Shown: positions 18,947-28,536 of the stretch, piece after piece
Position numbering within the stretch: the first letter of the stretch is position 1
Layout: each line of letters begins with the position of its first letter
Source of the DNA: an uncultured Halieaceae bacterium
Lineage (GTDB): Bacteria > Pseudomonadota > Gammaproteobacteria > Pseudomonadales > Halieaceae
DNA: 36,893 nt
Assembly: GCA_913052635.1 (NCBI GenBank)
Contig: CAJXDE010000010.1
Span: forward strand, 1-36,893
Direction: 5' to 3'
Translations under genes and position numbers: made by a program
Notes under the pieces: model-generated
Seen by the model: only the letters and a program-made list of their open reading frames with translations
Told to the model about the DNA's origin: nothing
The model's database searches: none

Positions 18947-20545
18947 TTGTCACTGGCTGACTTCGAGACGATTCCTTTCGGCGAGGTATTGCTGCGGGGT
19001 TCAAGGCAGCACCCGGACCGTGACTGTATTGTTGTCGGCGATGACCGGGTCACCTACGGTGAACTCGGCGCCCAAGCGAGGCGGATCGGTCGATCCCTGA
19101 TCGCCCTGGGTATCGAGCGCGGTGATCGCGTGGGCATCCTGATGGCCAATGGGTTGGATTTCACCGACCTGCTGTTCGGCGCGTCACTGATCGGCGCGAT
19201 CCCGGTGCTGTACAACGCCCGCTTCAAGGCACGTGAAATCGCCCATGTCACGGCGGATGCGGGTATCAAAGTGGTAGTAACCAACGACATCGTCGAAGAA
19301 CACACGGACTACGTTGAGCTGTTGAACAAGGCCGGGGTGCAGAGAGTGTCTTCTGTGCAGCATCGGATATTTCTGGGCGCAGGGCATCGCGAGGGCTTCA
19401 TGGATCGCGACACCTTCTGCGGTTTGGCAGAGTCGGTATACCCCAGTGAGGTTGAGAAACGCCACGCCGGTACCGCGATAACCGACGTCGCGCTGATGTT
19501 TTATACCTCAGGCACCACAGCGATGCCCAAGGGCTGCCCGTTGGACCATATTGTCCTGCAACATGCCGGCGTCGTGGGTGGCACAGATCGCTTGCGGCTC
19601 ATCGCGGGCGATGTCGTTTGGAACCCATTGCCTATGTTCCATAGCGCCTTCACCCAGCCGCTCACCGGCATCCTGCATGTCGGTGGGACACTGGTCTCCA
19701 TGGCTCACTTTGAGCCGGACGAGGCGCTTGACCTGATTACCCGCGAGCGGGTCACCGTCGCCTTCCCCGCTTTCCCCACCATTACCCTGCAGATACTCCA
19801 CCACCCCCGCTACACCCCTGACGCCTTGAAGGACGTGCGCGTCATGCTGAATGTAGGACCACCCGAGGAGCTAGTCTCTATGCAGTCCCTGATGCCGCAC
19901 ACCACTCAGATCACCTGCTTTGGTATGAGCGAGTGCGGCGGGTCCGTCGCGATGTGTAATCCCGACGATCCCCTACCACTGCGCTCGGAGTGCTCAGGTC
20001 AAGCGCTGCCGGGCATCGACGTTGAAGTGCGCGACCCGGAAACCGGCGAGACGCTGGCGCACGGCGAACCCGGAGAAATCGTCGTCCGCGGGCGCGGCGT
20101 CTTCCGCGGTTATTACAACGACCCCGAGAAAACCGAGGCAGCTTTCTGGGACGACGGATGGTTCCGAACCGGTGATCTTGGCGTTTTAGACGCCGAGGGC
20201 CGTGTGACATTTCGCGGCCGGCTCAAAGAGATGCTGAAAGTGGGTGGTGAGAACGTCGCGGCTGTCGAGATAGAGGGTTACCTCGCCCTCCACCCGGCGG
20301 TGAAGCTGGCGCAGGTTGTGGGTCTGCCCGACGAAAAATACGGTGAGGTGCCTGTCGCGCTCATTGAACTGGTGCCGGATGCGGCAGCGACGGAAGCTGA
20401 GATGATCGATTTTTGCCGCGGTGAGATTGCAAGCTTCAAGATTCCTCGGCATGTACGGTTTGTGGACGACTGGCCCATGGGCGCCACCAAGATACTCAAG
20501 TCCGAGCTCCGCGAGCGGATCCTCGCTGAAATGGCCCCCGCCTGA
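18947..20545 (+). CDS. AMP-binding acyl-CoA synthetase/ligase
   Basis: 532 aa; LMFYTSGTTAMPKGCPLDH; CFGMSECGG; GWFRTGDLGVLDAEGRVTFRGRLKEMLKVGGENVAAVEIE; terminal MGATKILKSELRE. Confidence 0.95.
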   Translation: MSLADFETIPFGEVLLRGSRQHPDRDCIVVGDDRVTYGELGAQARRIGRSLIALGIERGDRVGILMANGLDFTDLLFGASLIGAIPVLYNARFKAREIAHVTADAGIKVVVTNDIVEEHTDYVELLNKAGVQRVSSVQHRIFLGAGHREGFMDRDTFCGLAESVYPSEVEKRHAGTAITDVALMFYTSGTTAMPKGCPLDHIVLQHAGVVGGTDRLRLIAGDVVWNPLPMFHSAFTQPLTGILHVGGTLVSMAHFEPDEALDLITRERVTVAFPAFPTITLQILHHPRYTPDALKDVRVMLNVGPPEELVSMQSLMPHTTQITCFGMSECGGSVAMCNPDDPLPLRSECSGQALPGIDVEVRDPETGETLAHGEPGEIVVRGRGVFRGYYNDPEKTEAAFWDDGWFRTGDLGVLDAEGRVTFRGRLKEMLKVGGENVAAVEIEGYLALHPAVKLAQVVGLPDEKYGEVPVALIELVPDAAATEAEMIDFCRGEIASFKIPRHVRFVDDWPMGATKILKSELRERILAEMAPA

Positions 20546-20575
20546 GGCCGGTATCGCGCTTTTGTGACTGCCCCG

Positions 20576-21022
20576 CTAGCCTCGTGAGGGAATACGAGCC
20601 ATCGCCTCACCTTTCAGAATGGTCTCGCCCTTTTGATTTCGTTGCCACACGGCACAGGTCACGATACCGCCACCCGCCTCCATGGGCGCCACGGCCAGTA
20701 CCTCTCCACCACAGGTCAAGATGTCATCAGGAAACACATTGGCAACAAAGCGCATTTTGGTCGTCACCAAATCCCAGGGGTCGTGCAGCAACGTTGTGAA
20801 ATAACGATAGAGATAAGCCTGATTCAGCGGTCCCTGCTGCACCACGTCGGGCAGGCCTCGCTCCTGAGCATAGACGCGATCCAGATGGAGCGGATTGGTG
20901 TCTCTTAAAATCAGCGCAATCGGGATGTAATCGAAGCGATCCATTGGCCCCTGCTCAATAGTGGGCAGCGCCATCGAGATCTCGTAATCCTCAAACCACG
21001 CTTTGTTCAATGGCGCTGTCAT
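20576..21022 (-). CDS. MaoC-like hydratase subunit (hot-dog fold)
   Basis: 148 aa; ALILRDTNPLHLDRVYAQERGLPDVVQQGPL contains the hydratase-2-like D-x-N-P-L-H-x5-A motif. Confidence 0.82.
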   Translation of the reverse strand: MTAPLNKAWFEDYEISMALPTIEQGPMDRFDYIPIALILRDTNPLHLDRVYAQERGLPDVVQQGPLNQAYLYRYFTTLLHDPWDLVTTKMRFVANVFPDDILTCGGEVLAVAPMEAGGGIVTCAVWQRNQKGETILKGEAMARIPSRG

Positions 21023-21480
21023 TTGAACAGAATGTAGGATTGCTGACCGGACAAGAGCAGATCCCCCTCTTCGCGACCCTTAATGTGGAAAGTAACTTCG
21101 ATCACATCAAACGTCTGCTTGCCCTGCTTCTCATACACATCGCTTATGGCTGCCGAGATGGCAACAGATTCTCCCACCACCAAGGGTCGATGAAACTCAA
21201 TGGACTGCTCGCCGAACATGGCCGTACCCGTTCGGTAATCAAACAGAAAGTCGTCCTGCCAGTCGAAGGTTTTCAGTAGGCCAAGCACCGCAACGAAAGG
21301 CGCAAAGGATGGCGGCGCCAAGCACCCTGAGGCTGCCTCAGCGCCAGCCTCAAAACCATCGGTTGGCTCGAAGTCTGGCTCAGCCACCACGCCGAGGAAG
21401 TCGTTCACGTCGACTTCGGATACGGTATAGGTTGCGGCCCGCAAGGGGCGACCGATCAGGGCTGTACGGTCAACGATCAA
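21019..21480 (-). CDS. FAS1-like/MaoC N-terminal dehydratase domain protein (partner subunit)
   Basis: 153 aa; MIVDRTALIGRPLRAATYTVSEVDVNDFLGVV...APPSFAPF...LHxxQ-like FEYRTGTAMFGEQSIEFHRPLVVGE-type hot-dog features; 4-nt overlap with the next gene. Confidence 0.78.
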   Translation of the reverse strand: MIVDRTALIGRPLRAATYTVSEVDVNDFLGVVAEPDFEPTDGFEAGAEAASGCLAPPSFAPFVAVLGLLKTFDWQDDFLFDYRTGTAMFGEQSIEFHRPLVVGESVAISAAISDVYEKQGKQTFDVIEVTFHIKGREEGDLLLSGQQSYILFK

Positions 21481-21505
21481 ATTGCCACCTGAGTGATTGA
21501 TCCAA

Positions 21506-21531
21506 GAAAAAGCCGGGCAAGGCCCGGCTTT
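21506..21531 (-). terminator. Intrinsic terminator downstream of hyuB-like gene
   Basis: gaaaaagccgggcaaggcccggcttt: stem aaagccgggc / gcccggcttt with T-run on the minus strand, between the hyuB stop (21556) and the 21480 start. Confidence 0.82.
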
Positions 21532-21555
21532 GCAGTAGCTCAGATAGCAAGCTTA

Positions 21556-23478
21556 TCAGCCGCGGGCCATCTTGATACGGCCCTTGGGCTTGGGCTGCTC
21601 CTCAAGGAACTTGAGTGCCCAGGCCTGAAACTCCGGCTGGCGCGGCGCGTCCAGCCCGGTCTCTTTCTTGCAGCGCTTTTTCAGCTCGGCAATGTCGCCA
21701 CCGCGGTCAAACATTTTGACCTTGCCGCGTTGCTTGGCCATCTTGGCGCGCAGCGCTTTGGTCTTTTTCTCATCAACCGTTTGGTCGGCATTCATCACCA
21801 CACCATAGCGCTTGGCGCCCTCGACCGATACCAAACCCGCCCGCACGTCGAACTCAACGCGCTCGGTTTCCCGCTTCAAGGGATCGCCACAGCCACCACC
21901 ACCCCAGGTGTTGAAGTAAAGAATGTCCCCGGCGTTAACGGTAATCCGGTCGCACTTACTGGGCATCATCTCTTCACTGCCATCGACACGCTTGAGAATC
22001 TTCTCCGAACGACGTCCCGGCAAGCCACCGTTAACACCCCACGGGTAGGTCAGCCAACGGTCATCGTGGATAGAGATGGTGCCCGGCTCCAGGAAGCAGT
22101 AGCCCATCCGCAGGCCGTTACCACCGCGGTTGTAGCCCGCACCACCGCTGTCAGTGATCGTCTCGTAAGCTTCGATACGCAGCGGGAAGTAACTCTCGAG
22201 GAACTCGTTTGGCACGTTGGTAAAGCTTGGCCACAGCGAGTGCCCGTCGGGCCCGTCACCCGAGGGTTTACCCGGAATCCCACCAAAGCCAATGGAGTAG
22301 AGCTGATACCACTCACCATTCTTGTCGTAGCCCGAGTACATGAAGTGCGGGCTGTCAGAGAAGCCAGCGCCCGCGAGGAAGTCGGGATCACCCTGGCCCA
22401 AAAGACCGCCCAAGACGTCGAAAATCCTACCCAAGGCGTGGGTGCGACACGAGAGTGCGGCGGGTTCACGCGGCTTGAGCAGCGTGCCTTCGGGAATCCG
22501 CACTTCCATCAGGTCATAGAAACCGTCGTTAAACATAATCTGGGGATCAAACACCATGATCATGTAAACGCCGCAGAACATCTTGAACATCTCTTCGTTG
22601 AGATAGAAATTGATCGAGCTGATCGACTGCGGATCTGTGCCGTCAAAGTCGAAGATGACTTTGTCTTTGTCACGCCACATCGAACACTTGATGCGATATG
22701 GCCCCATGCCCAGCCCGTCATCACAAATATAATCCTCAAAGTGCTGCTTTTTCGTCGGTACGGTGTCCTTAATCAACCGGCCCATAGCGCGCTTGTTACG
22801 GGCCAAAAGCTCGTCCAAGGCTGAGTAATACTCATCGTCACCAAAGCGCTCCGCCATCTCGATGACGCGCTTTTCAGCGGTCCGCATGGCGGCAACTAGG
22901 GCATTGAAGTCACTGCGATTCCAGGTTGGCATGCGGCTGTTATGCAGAATCAAATTCAGCACATCCGTCTGCAGCTCATCGTTTTTGAAGATCTTAAGAG
23001 GCGGCACGCGAATACCCTCCTCAAAAATCTCCCGCGCGTCAGTTGGCAGACTGCCCGGCACCTTACCGCCCACGTCCGTCATATGGCCAAACATGGCGGC
23101 GTAGGCAATCAGCCGGCCGTCCTTGAAGATCGGCCGCAGCAAAAGCCAATCGTTAATGTGGCTAATGGCGCCGTTACAGGCGTAGGGGTCGGTGGTCAGG
23201 AACAGGTCACCCTCTTCGATAGTGCCGTCGTAGGCCTCTTTGAAGCCGTGAATAAAGCTACCGAACTGGCCGACCACCATCTTGCCTTCCAAATTGGCGA
23301 TCATCGGGAACATATCGTTTTGCTCACGAATACCCGGTGACATTGCCGTTCGAAACACGACCGCATCCATCTCGTAGCGGGCGTTCATCATCGCGTTTTC
23401 GATGATGTCGAGGGTGATTGGGTCGATATCCTTGCGCTTGAATTTCTTGGTGTTGGTTTCAACGATTGTTGCAGACAT
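21556..23478 (-). CDS. Hydantoinase B/oxoprolinase family protein
   Basis: 640 aa; KDIDPITLDIIENAMMNARYEMDAVVFRTAMSPGIREQNDMFPMI...; DPYACNGAISHINDWLLLRPIF; GGSGYNRGG-like GGAGYNRGGNGLRMGY; TWGGGGCGDPLKRE. Confidence 0.96.
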   Translation of the reverse strand: MSATIVETNTKKFKRKDIDPITLDIIENAMMNARYEMDAVVFRTAMSPGIREQNDMFPMIANLEGKMVVGQFGSFIHGFKEAYDGTIEEGDLFLTTDPYACNGAISHINDWLLLRPIFKDGRLIAYAAMFGHMTDVGGKVPGSLPTDAREIFEEGIRVPPLKIFKNDELQTDVLNLILHNSRMPTWNRSDFNALVAAMRTAEKRVIEMAERFGDDEYYSALDELLARNKRAMGRLIKDTVPTKKQHFEDYICDDGLGMGPYRIKCSMWRDKDKVIFDFDGTDPQSISSINFYLNEEMFKMFCGVYMIMVFDPQIMFNDGFYDLMEVRIPEGTLLKPREPAALSCRTHALGRIFDVLGGLLGQGDPDFLAGAGFSDSPHFMYSGYDKNGEWYQLYSIGFGGIPGKPSGDGPDGHSLWPSFTNVPNEFLESYFPLRIEAYETITDSGGAGYNRGGNGLRMGYCFLEPGTISIHDDRWLTYPWGVNGGLPGRRSEKILKRVDGSEEMMPSKCDRITVNAGDILYFNTWGGGGCGDPLKRETERVEFDVRAGLVSVEGAKRYGVVMNADQTVDEKKTKALRAKMAKQRGKVKMFDRGGDIAELKKRCKKETGLDAPRQPEFQAWALKFLEEQPKPKGRIKMARG

Positions 23479-23494
23479 TGTTATCTCCCCTCGC

Positions 23495-25555
23495 TCAAGC
23501 TGACGGTGCTATCAGGATGTTGCCGAACTTGTCGACGTTGCCGGTATGACCGGACAGGATGACCGTGGTCGAATCCATCTCGAGTACGATCGCGGGTCCA
23601 TCGATTTTGTTACCGGCTTTCAGCTGATCCCGTCGGTAAAGGTTTGCTTCCATATTTTTGCCGTCCATGAAGACTTTTGACGTCCCGATCTTGGCGGCCG
23701 CGACCGGTGTGCGGCTGCCAGAGCCAGTCACTTTCTTCGCGTCGATTTCGGCGCTCTTGCCTTGCGCCACCGCACGGACATTCACAATTTCCTTGTCCGC
23801 ATCGAGCGCAAAGGTAAATAGCTGTCGATGCATGTCATCAAAAGGATCGCCAATTACCGACAAGCCCTTGGACTTCAGCTTCTTGAGGTCGAAGTCGACT
23901 GTCAGCGTGAGTCCTTGCCCCGAATAACGAATATCCGCCTGGTAGGTCACCGAACGATGTGCCTTGGGAACGCCTTCTTTTTCCAGCGTTTTGAGCGCCT
24001 TATTCGCCAGCTGTTGATAGGTTTTGGTCAGCTCGGAGGGCGAGATGTTGGCGAAACGCCGGATAAAGGTTCGCGACGCCTCGTCACGCACGCGCGTGGT
24101 CGCGTCCCCGTAAGCGCAGAGCACACCCGGACCAGGGGGAATGATCACCGGCCAGCTATTCATTAACTTACCGAGTGCGTTGGCGTGCAGAGGGCCCGCG
24201 CCGCCAAACCCGATCAGTGCGAAGTCGCGGGGGTCAAAACCCTGCTCCACTGAAACCAGTCGGAGTGCGCCGTACATGTTCTCGTTCACAATATCGATGA
24301 TGCCCGCAGCGGCGCGCTTCACTGAAATACCTAACGCGTCTGCAACCGGCTTGATCGCCTTTTCAGCGAGGTCCTTGCGAATTTCCATATCGCCACCCAG
24401 CCGCACTTCGCTGGGCAAGTAGCCAAGCACCACATTGGCGTCGGTTACGGTCGGCAGGTCGCCACCTTTGTTGTAGACAGCCGGTCCAGGTTCGGCGCCG
24501 GCACTTTCCGGACCCACACGTAATGCTCCCGTGAGCTCGGGCACGTGAGCGATCGAGCCGCCCCCGGCACCGACGGTGCGCACGTCGACCGAGGATGCTC
24601 TCACGGTCACGTCGCCAACGGTTGTCTCTCTCCGCAACTGTGCATTGCTGTCCTGCACCAGTGCCACATCGGTAGAGGTGCCGCCCATATCGAAGGTCAG
24701 CAGGTTTTCAAATCCCGCCTGTTTGGCGACCCAAACGGCACCGGATACACCACCAGCGGGCCCCGACATCAGCAGATTGACTGGCAGGGATTGGGCGACC
24801 TTGGCCGAGGCCATGCCCCCGTCAGAGCGGAGGATGTGAAGCTTCACGTCCTTCATTTTGGCTTTGAGTTTTCGCTCGAGGCTTTTCACGTACGCAGCAA
24901 CTTTAGGCCGGACGTAGGAGTTAGCCACCGTCGTAATCGTTCGCTCGTATTCCTGCATCTCTGGCACCACGTCGTAAGAGAGCGAGACCGGAATACCGGG
25001 TAGCACCTGCTTGGCGATTTTCTCGACTTCCTTTTCGTGGGCTGGGTTGGCGTAGGAATTCACCAGCGAGATCGTCAACGCCTCGATATTTTCTTTCTTG
25101 AGCCGTTTCAGCTCTCTGGTCAATGAAGTCTTATTCAGCTTTCGCACCACAGAGCCGTCGGCTCCCATGCGCTCGTCAGCCTCAATCGTGCACGAGAGCG
25201 GGGCAAGTGGTTGGCTCTTGTTGTAGATCACCCAACCACCCAGGCCGCCCGGCACGTAAGAGCGCGCGATCTGCAGTACCTGTCTATAGCCTTTAGTGGT
25301 CACCAATCCGACTTTAGCCCCGGTTCCGGTCAGCACCGTATTCGTCGCGACCGTGGTGCCGTGCATAACCTGCGCGATTTCAGAGGGGTCTACTCCGGCG
25401 TTGTCGCAGACCTTTGCAACACCGTTCATGACGCCGATCGATGAATCAGAGGGGGTACTTGGGACTTTCGCTGTGTGGATGGAACCCGATTTCTCATCAA
25501 CGAGAATCAGGTCGGTAAATGTGCCGCCGACGTCGACACCAAGACGATAAGGCAT
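23495..25555 (-). CDS. Hydantoinase A/oxoprolinase family protein
   Basis: 686 aa; MPYRLGVDVGGTFTDLILVDEKSG; HGTTVATNTVLTGTGAKVGLVTTKGY; NLLTFDMGGTSTDVALV; GFGGAGPLHA. Confidence 0.97.
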   Translation of the reverse strand: MPYRLGVDVGGTFTDLILVDEKSGSIHTAKVPSTPSDSSIGVMNGVAKVCDNAGVDPSEIAQVMHGTTVATNTVLTGTGAKVGLVTTKGYRQVLQIARSYVPGGLGGWVIYNKSQPLAPLSCTIEADERMGADGSVVRKLNKTSLTRELKRLKKENIEALTISLVNSYANPAHEKEVEKIAKQVLPGIPVSLSYDVVPEMQEYERTITTVANSYVRPKVAAYVKSLERKLKAKMKDVKLHILRSDGGMASAKVAQSLPVNLLMSGPAGGVSGAVWVAKQAGFENLLTFDMGGTSTDVALVQDSNAQLRRETTVGDVTVRASSVDVRTVGAGGGSIAHVPELTGALRVGPESAGAEPGPAVYNKGGDLPTVTDANVVLGYLPSEVRLGGDMEIRKDLAEKAIKPVADALGISVKRAAAGIIDIVNENMYGALRLVSVEQGFDPRDFALIGFGGAGPLHANALGKLMNSWPVIIPPGPGVLCAYGDATTRVRDEASRTFIRRFANISPSELTKTYQQLANKALKTLEKEGVPKAHRSVTYQADIRYSGQGLTLTVDFDLKKLKSKGLSVIGDPFDDMHRQLFTFALDADKEIVNVRAVAQGKSAEIDAKKVTGSGSRTPVAAAKIGTSKVFMDGKNMEANLYRRDQLKAGNKIDGPAIVLEMDSTTVILSGHTGNVDKFGNILIAPSA

Positions 25556-25647
25556 GATTGGCCTCCTCTTGTTATAGATCTTCTATTGATCGCAATGCGA
25601 GTCGCAGGGTTCAGAAAACTGCGAGTGCTCAGCGGCACTCAAAACAA

Positions 25648-25659
25648 TTGACCGGACAT
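25648..25659. promoter_or_regulatory. Putative GntR-type operator, site C
   Basis: TTGACCGGACAT (reverse complement ATGTCCGGTCAA, 11/12 to ATGTCCGKACAA), near the middle of the 25556-25754 divergent intergenic region. Confidence 0.55.
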
Positions 25660-25754
25660 TTGCTACAATTCCGCTTCCAATCCAAAGATGCACCAATCTG
25701 CAGACAGGTGCAAGGTATCATCCCTCTCACATCCGAGATTCGCTGGAGCCCACC

Positions 25755-26939
25755 ATGATGAAACCCCTCGCCGGCATTCGTGTACTGGCTATTGAGCAGT
25801 TTGGCGCGGGCCCCTATGGGTCGATGTATCTCGCCGAACTGGGAGCCGAGGTGATCAAGATCGAGAATCGCGCCACGGGCGGCGACCCATCGCGTCAGTC
25901 AGGGTCAGTTACCCTTGCCGATGACGACAGCGCCTACTTTCAGGCATTTAACCTCGCCAAAAAAAGCGTGACGCTGAATCTCAAAAGCGACGAGGGCCGC
26001 GCGCTGTTTCATGAACTGGTCAAAAAGAGCGACGTGGTCTGGAACAATCTGCGCGGCAGCCAGCCCGCGAAGATGGGGCTGACCTATGATGACCTCAAAG
26101 GCGTCAAGCCCAACATTATTTGCACACACATCTCGGCCTACGGACGGGATAACGACCGCGCTGATTGGCCGGGCTATGACTACCTGATGCAAGCCGAGTG
26201 CGGTTTTTTATCAGTGACCGGCGAGCCCGGTACGCCACCCTCCCGCTTTGGCTTGTCGATGATCGATTTCATGACCGGAGTCGTGGCGGCGCTGGGCTGC
26301 GTCTCGGCACTGTTGGCGCGACCCAACCAGGGCGGACGCGACGTGGATATCAGCCTGTTTGATGTGGCGCTACACCAGCTGACCTATCCCGGCACCTGGT
26401 ACCTCAACCACGGCATCGAGACGGGTCGCGTGGCGCGGTCGGCCCACCCCTACAACACGCCGGTGCAACTTTATAAAACCCGCGACGGCTGGATCTTCAT
26501 CATGTGCATGACAGACAAGTTTTGGCAGCTGCTGCTGGAACGCTCGGAGCACACAGAATTGGCAGATGATCCCCGCTTTAATTCCATAGCCGGGCGCGCG
26601 GAAAACCGCGATGCCTTGACCGAGGTTCTGGACGAGATCTTCCAGACACAAGACACCGACCACTGGTTCGAAAAGCTACAGACCTACATTCCCGTGGCGC
26701 CGGTGTTCGACTTACCCAACGCTTTAGACAATCCCTTCGTGGCCTCCATCGGTATGATGCAAACCATGACCCACCGCGAGTTCGGCGAGTATCGGGGCCT
26801 GAGCAATCCCATCAAGATCGATCAGCAGCGCCTGCAGACACATTGCGGCGCCGGCCTCGGGGCGGATAATCAGGAGATTCTCGGTGAGGAATTGGGCGTG
26901 GGAGATCTCGAGAATTTGGCCGCACGAGGGATTATCTAA
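25755..26939 (+). CDS. CoA-transferase family III (CaiB/BaiF-type)
   Basis: 394 aa MMKPLAGIRVLAIEQFGAGPYGSMYLAELGAEVIKIENRATGGDPSRQ...; putative catalytic Asp in FGLSMIDFMTGVVAALG. Confidence 0.95.
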   Translation: MMKPLAGIRVLAIEQFGAGPYGSMYLAELGAEVIKIENRATGGDPSRQSGSVTLADDDSAYFQAFNLAKKSVTLNLKSDEGRALFHELVKKSDVVWNNLRGSQPAKMGLTYDDLKGVKPNIICTHISAYGRDNDRADWPGYDYLMQAECGFLSVTGEPGTPPSRFGLSMIDFMTGVVAALGCVSALLARPNQGGRDVDISLFDVALHQLTYPGTWYLNHGIETGRVARSAHPYNTPVQLYKTRDGWIFIMCMTDKFWQLLLERSEHTELADDPRFNSIAGRAENRDALTEVLDEIFQTQDTDHWFEKLQTYIPVAPVFDLPNALDNPFVASIGMMQTMTHREFGEYRGLSNPIKIDQQRLQTHCGAGLGADNQEILGEELGVGDLENLAARGII

Positions 26940-26952
26940 GCACCACTGACTC

Positions 26953-27756
26953 TCAATGAGCCCCTAAGAAGTCGAAGAGGATCCTGCCGAAGGCAATCTT
27001 CTCTTCTTTGCCAGCCACCACGTGGGCGACATCATCCATGGTGACCCCCACCGAGTTTCTGAGCCCCTCCTCGAGAGGCTTGGTAGTCCGAGGCCCGGTG
27101 ATAATGTCTTCCCCCGCGTGAATCACCAGTGTCGGCGCCTCGATATCACCAAGGTGGGGCCGAATATCATGTCCCCGGCATGCTTGCACAAAGCGCAGGT
27201 GGGTTTGGATACGACCCTCGAGCGCACCCCATACACCGCCGCTACCGAGCAGCTTTTCGCGGTTGGCATTGTAGTAATCGGGCTTGAACGACAGGGAGGC
27301 TACCATCGACTGAAAGGCGTGGAATCCCGCGTGTTCGTGGATGTCACCAAAGGCCTGAAGGTGGTCGGAGAGCATGGGATCGGCCCAGGTCCAGCAACCC
27401 ATATTCACCATGCAGCGCACCAGATCAGGCCGCTTAACCGCTACCCACTGACCGATACACGCCCCAATGCCCACCAGCCCTACGAAGTACACCGACTTCA
27501 TGTTGAGGTGGTCCAAAAGGCCAATGATGTCGTCGGCAAACAGTTGCGTAGAGGGTTCCATCGAGTAGTCATCGATTGACTCACCGAGGCCCCGGTAATC
27601 AATGATGACGGTGGAGAACTGATCGGTCATGCCCCTCGCCAGATAATGATGCCGGCCGTGACAGAAGGTATCCCAGCCACCGATGTAAACGGCTGGCGGA
27701 CCATCACCATGCACCTCGTAGTACATGTCGTGTCCGTTGATCTGGGCAATAGGCAT
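26953..27756 (-). CDS. Alpha/beta hydrolase-fold protein with atypical nucleophile elbow
   Basis: 267 aa; MPIAQINGHDMYYEVHGDGPPAVYIGGW...VIIDYRGLGESIDDYS...VYFVGLVGIGACIGQWVAVKRPDLV...TLVIHAGEDIITGP...DDVAHVVAGKE. Confidence 0.85.
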   Translation of the reverse strand: MPIAQINGHDMYYEVHGDGPPAVYIGGWDTFCHGRHHYLARGMTDQFSTVIIDYRGLGESIDDYSMEPSTQLFADDIIGLLDHLNMKSVYFVGLVGIGACIGQWVAVKRPDLVRCMVNMGCWTWADPMLSDHLQAFGDIHEHAGFHAFQSMVASLSFKPDYYNANREKLLGSGGVWGALEGRIQTHLRFVQACRGHDIRPHLGDIEAPTLVIHAGEDIITGPRTTKPLEEGLRNSVGVTMDDVAHVVAGKEEKIAFGRILFDFLGAH

Positions 27757-27833
27757 GTTTGTTCTCCTAGCGGGTAAGCGAATTCATTGGTGTTTCGTTA
27801 AGTTGGCAGGCGCTGAGCGACCAAAGCGATGGC

Positions 27834-28451
27834 TCAGAGTCCATTGATATGTGCCAGCACGCTCTCCAGATCAGTGACATCGGCATAGCGTCTACCCACG
27901 TCGCGGAGGTTGCTCGCATGGGCCTCCTCGTCCTGATCACCACAGCAGTCAGCAGGGACGATGGTGCGGTAGCCGGCTGAGAAGCTGTCCACGATTGAGG
28001 CGCGCACACACCCCGAGGTCGTGCAACCAGTGATGATAGTGGTGTCGATACAATGCGTGACCAACCAAGGTTTGAGCGGCGTCTCATAAAAAATGGAGGG
28101 CGCCGTTTTAATAAACTGGAAGATGTAGTCATCGTCCCGGATGCGTGGGTCTAGCTCAGTGCAGGGATGCCCGTGGTAGAAGCTGCCGTCGTAGAGTGAG
28201 TCGATCTTCCAATAGGTCATTTCGTCAGGACCGCCCCAGGACACCGCGCAGGAAGCAACAGGAATACCCTTGGCCCTGCAGGCCGCGAGCAGTACCGCCG
28301 TGTTATCCACCGCACGTTGCACGTGGTCGCTACGGCCCAGTGGATTGCTGGCGTCGGTAAAGCCCTGCTGGAAATCGACCATCACGAGCGCTGGCCGCTC
28401 ACCAAATCCGATATCGCGCTGACCGTAGCCAGCCTCTGCAAATTTATCCAT
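27834..28451 (-). CDS. Isochorismatase-family cysteine hydrolase (N-carbamoylsarcosine amidase-like)
   Basis: 205 aa; PALVMVDFQQGFTD; FIKTAPSIFYETPL; ITGCTTSGCVRASIVDSFSAGY (Asp/Lys/Cys triad intact). Confidence 0.9.
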   Translation of the reverse strand: MDKFAEAGYGQRDIGFGERPALVMVDFQQGFTDASNPLGRSDHVQRAVDNTAVLLAACRAKGIPVASCAVSWGGPDEMTYWKIDSLYDGSFYHGHPCTELDPRIRDDDYIFQFIKTAPSIFYETPLKPWLVTHCIDTTIITGCTTSGCVRASIVDSFSAGYRTIVPADCCGDQDEEAHASNLRDVGRRYADVTDLESVLAHINGL

Positions 28452-28503
28452 GGTCGCGGGGTTCCGTTGTCTTGGTCACGTCGGTCACGCAATATGACTT
28501 AGA

Positions 28504-28515
28504 ATGTACGGATGT
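28504..28515. promoter_or_regulatory. Putative GntR-type operator, site D (weakest)
   Basis: ATGTACGGATGT (reverse complement ACATCCGTACAT, 9/12) between divergent isochorismatase genes. Confidence 0.35.
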
Positions 28516-28536
28516 TTCAAGGACGGCGATCCCGCT

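Noticed and set aside
21493-22824. 443-aa plus-strand ORF
   Set aside because: It lies antisense to the well-supported HyuB gene and has no recognisable domain; it is a shadow ORF from GC-rich codon usage, and its start overlaps a terminator hairpin.
23538-23552. gaccggacagg resembling operator site C
   Set aside because: It is inside the hyuA coding region near its 3' end, lacks the ATGT half and has no adjacent gene start.
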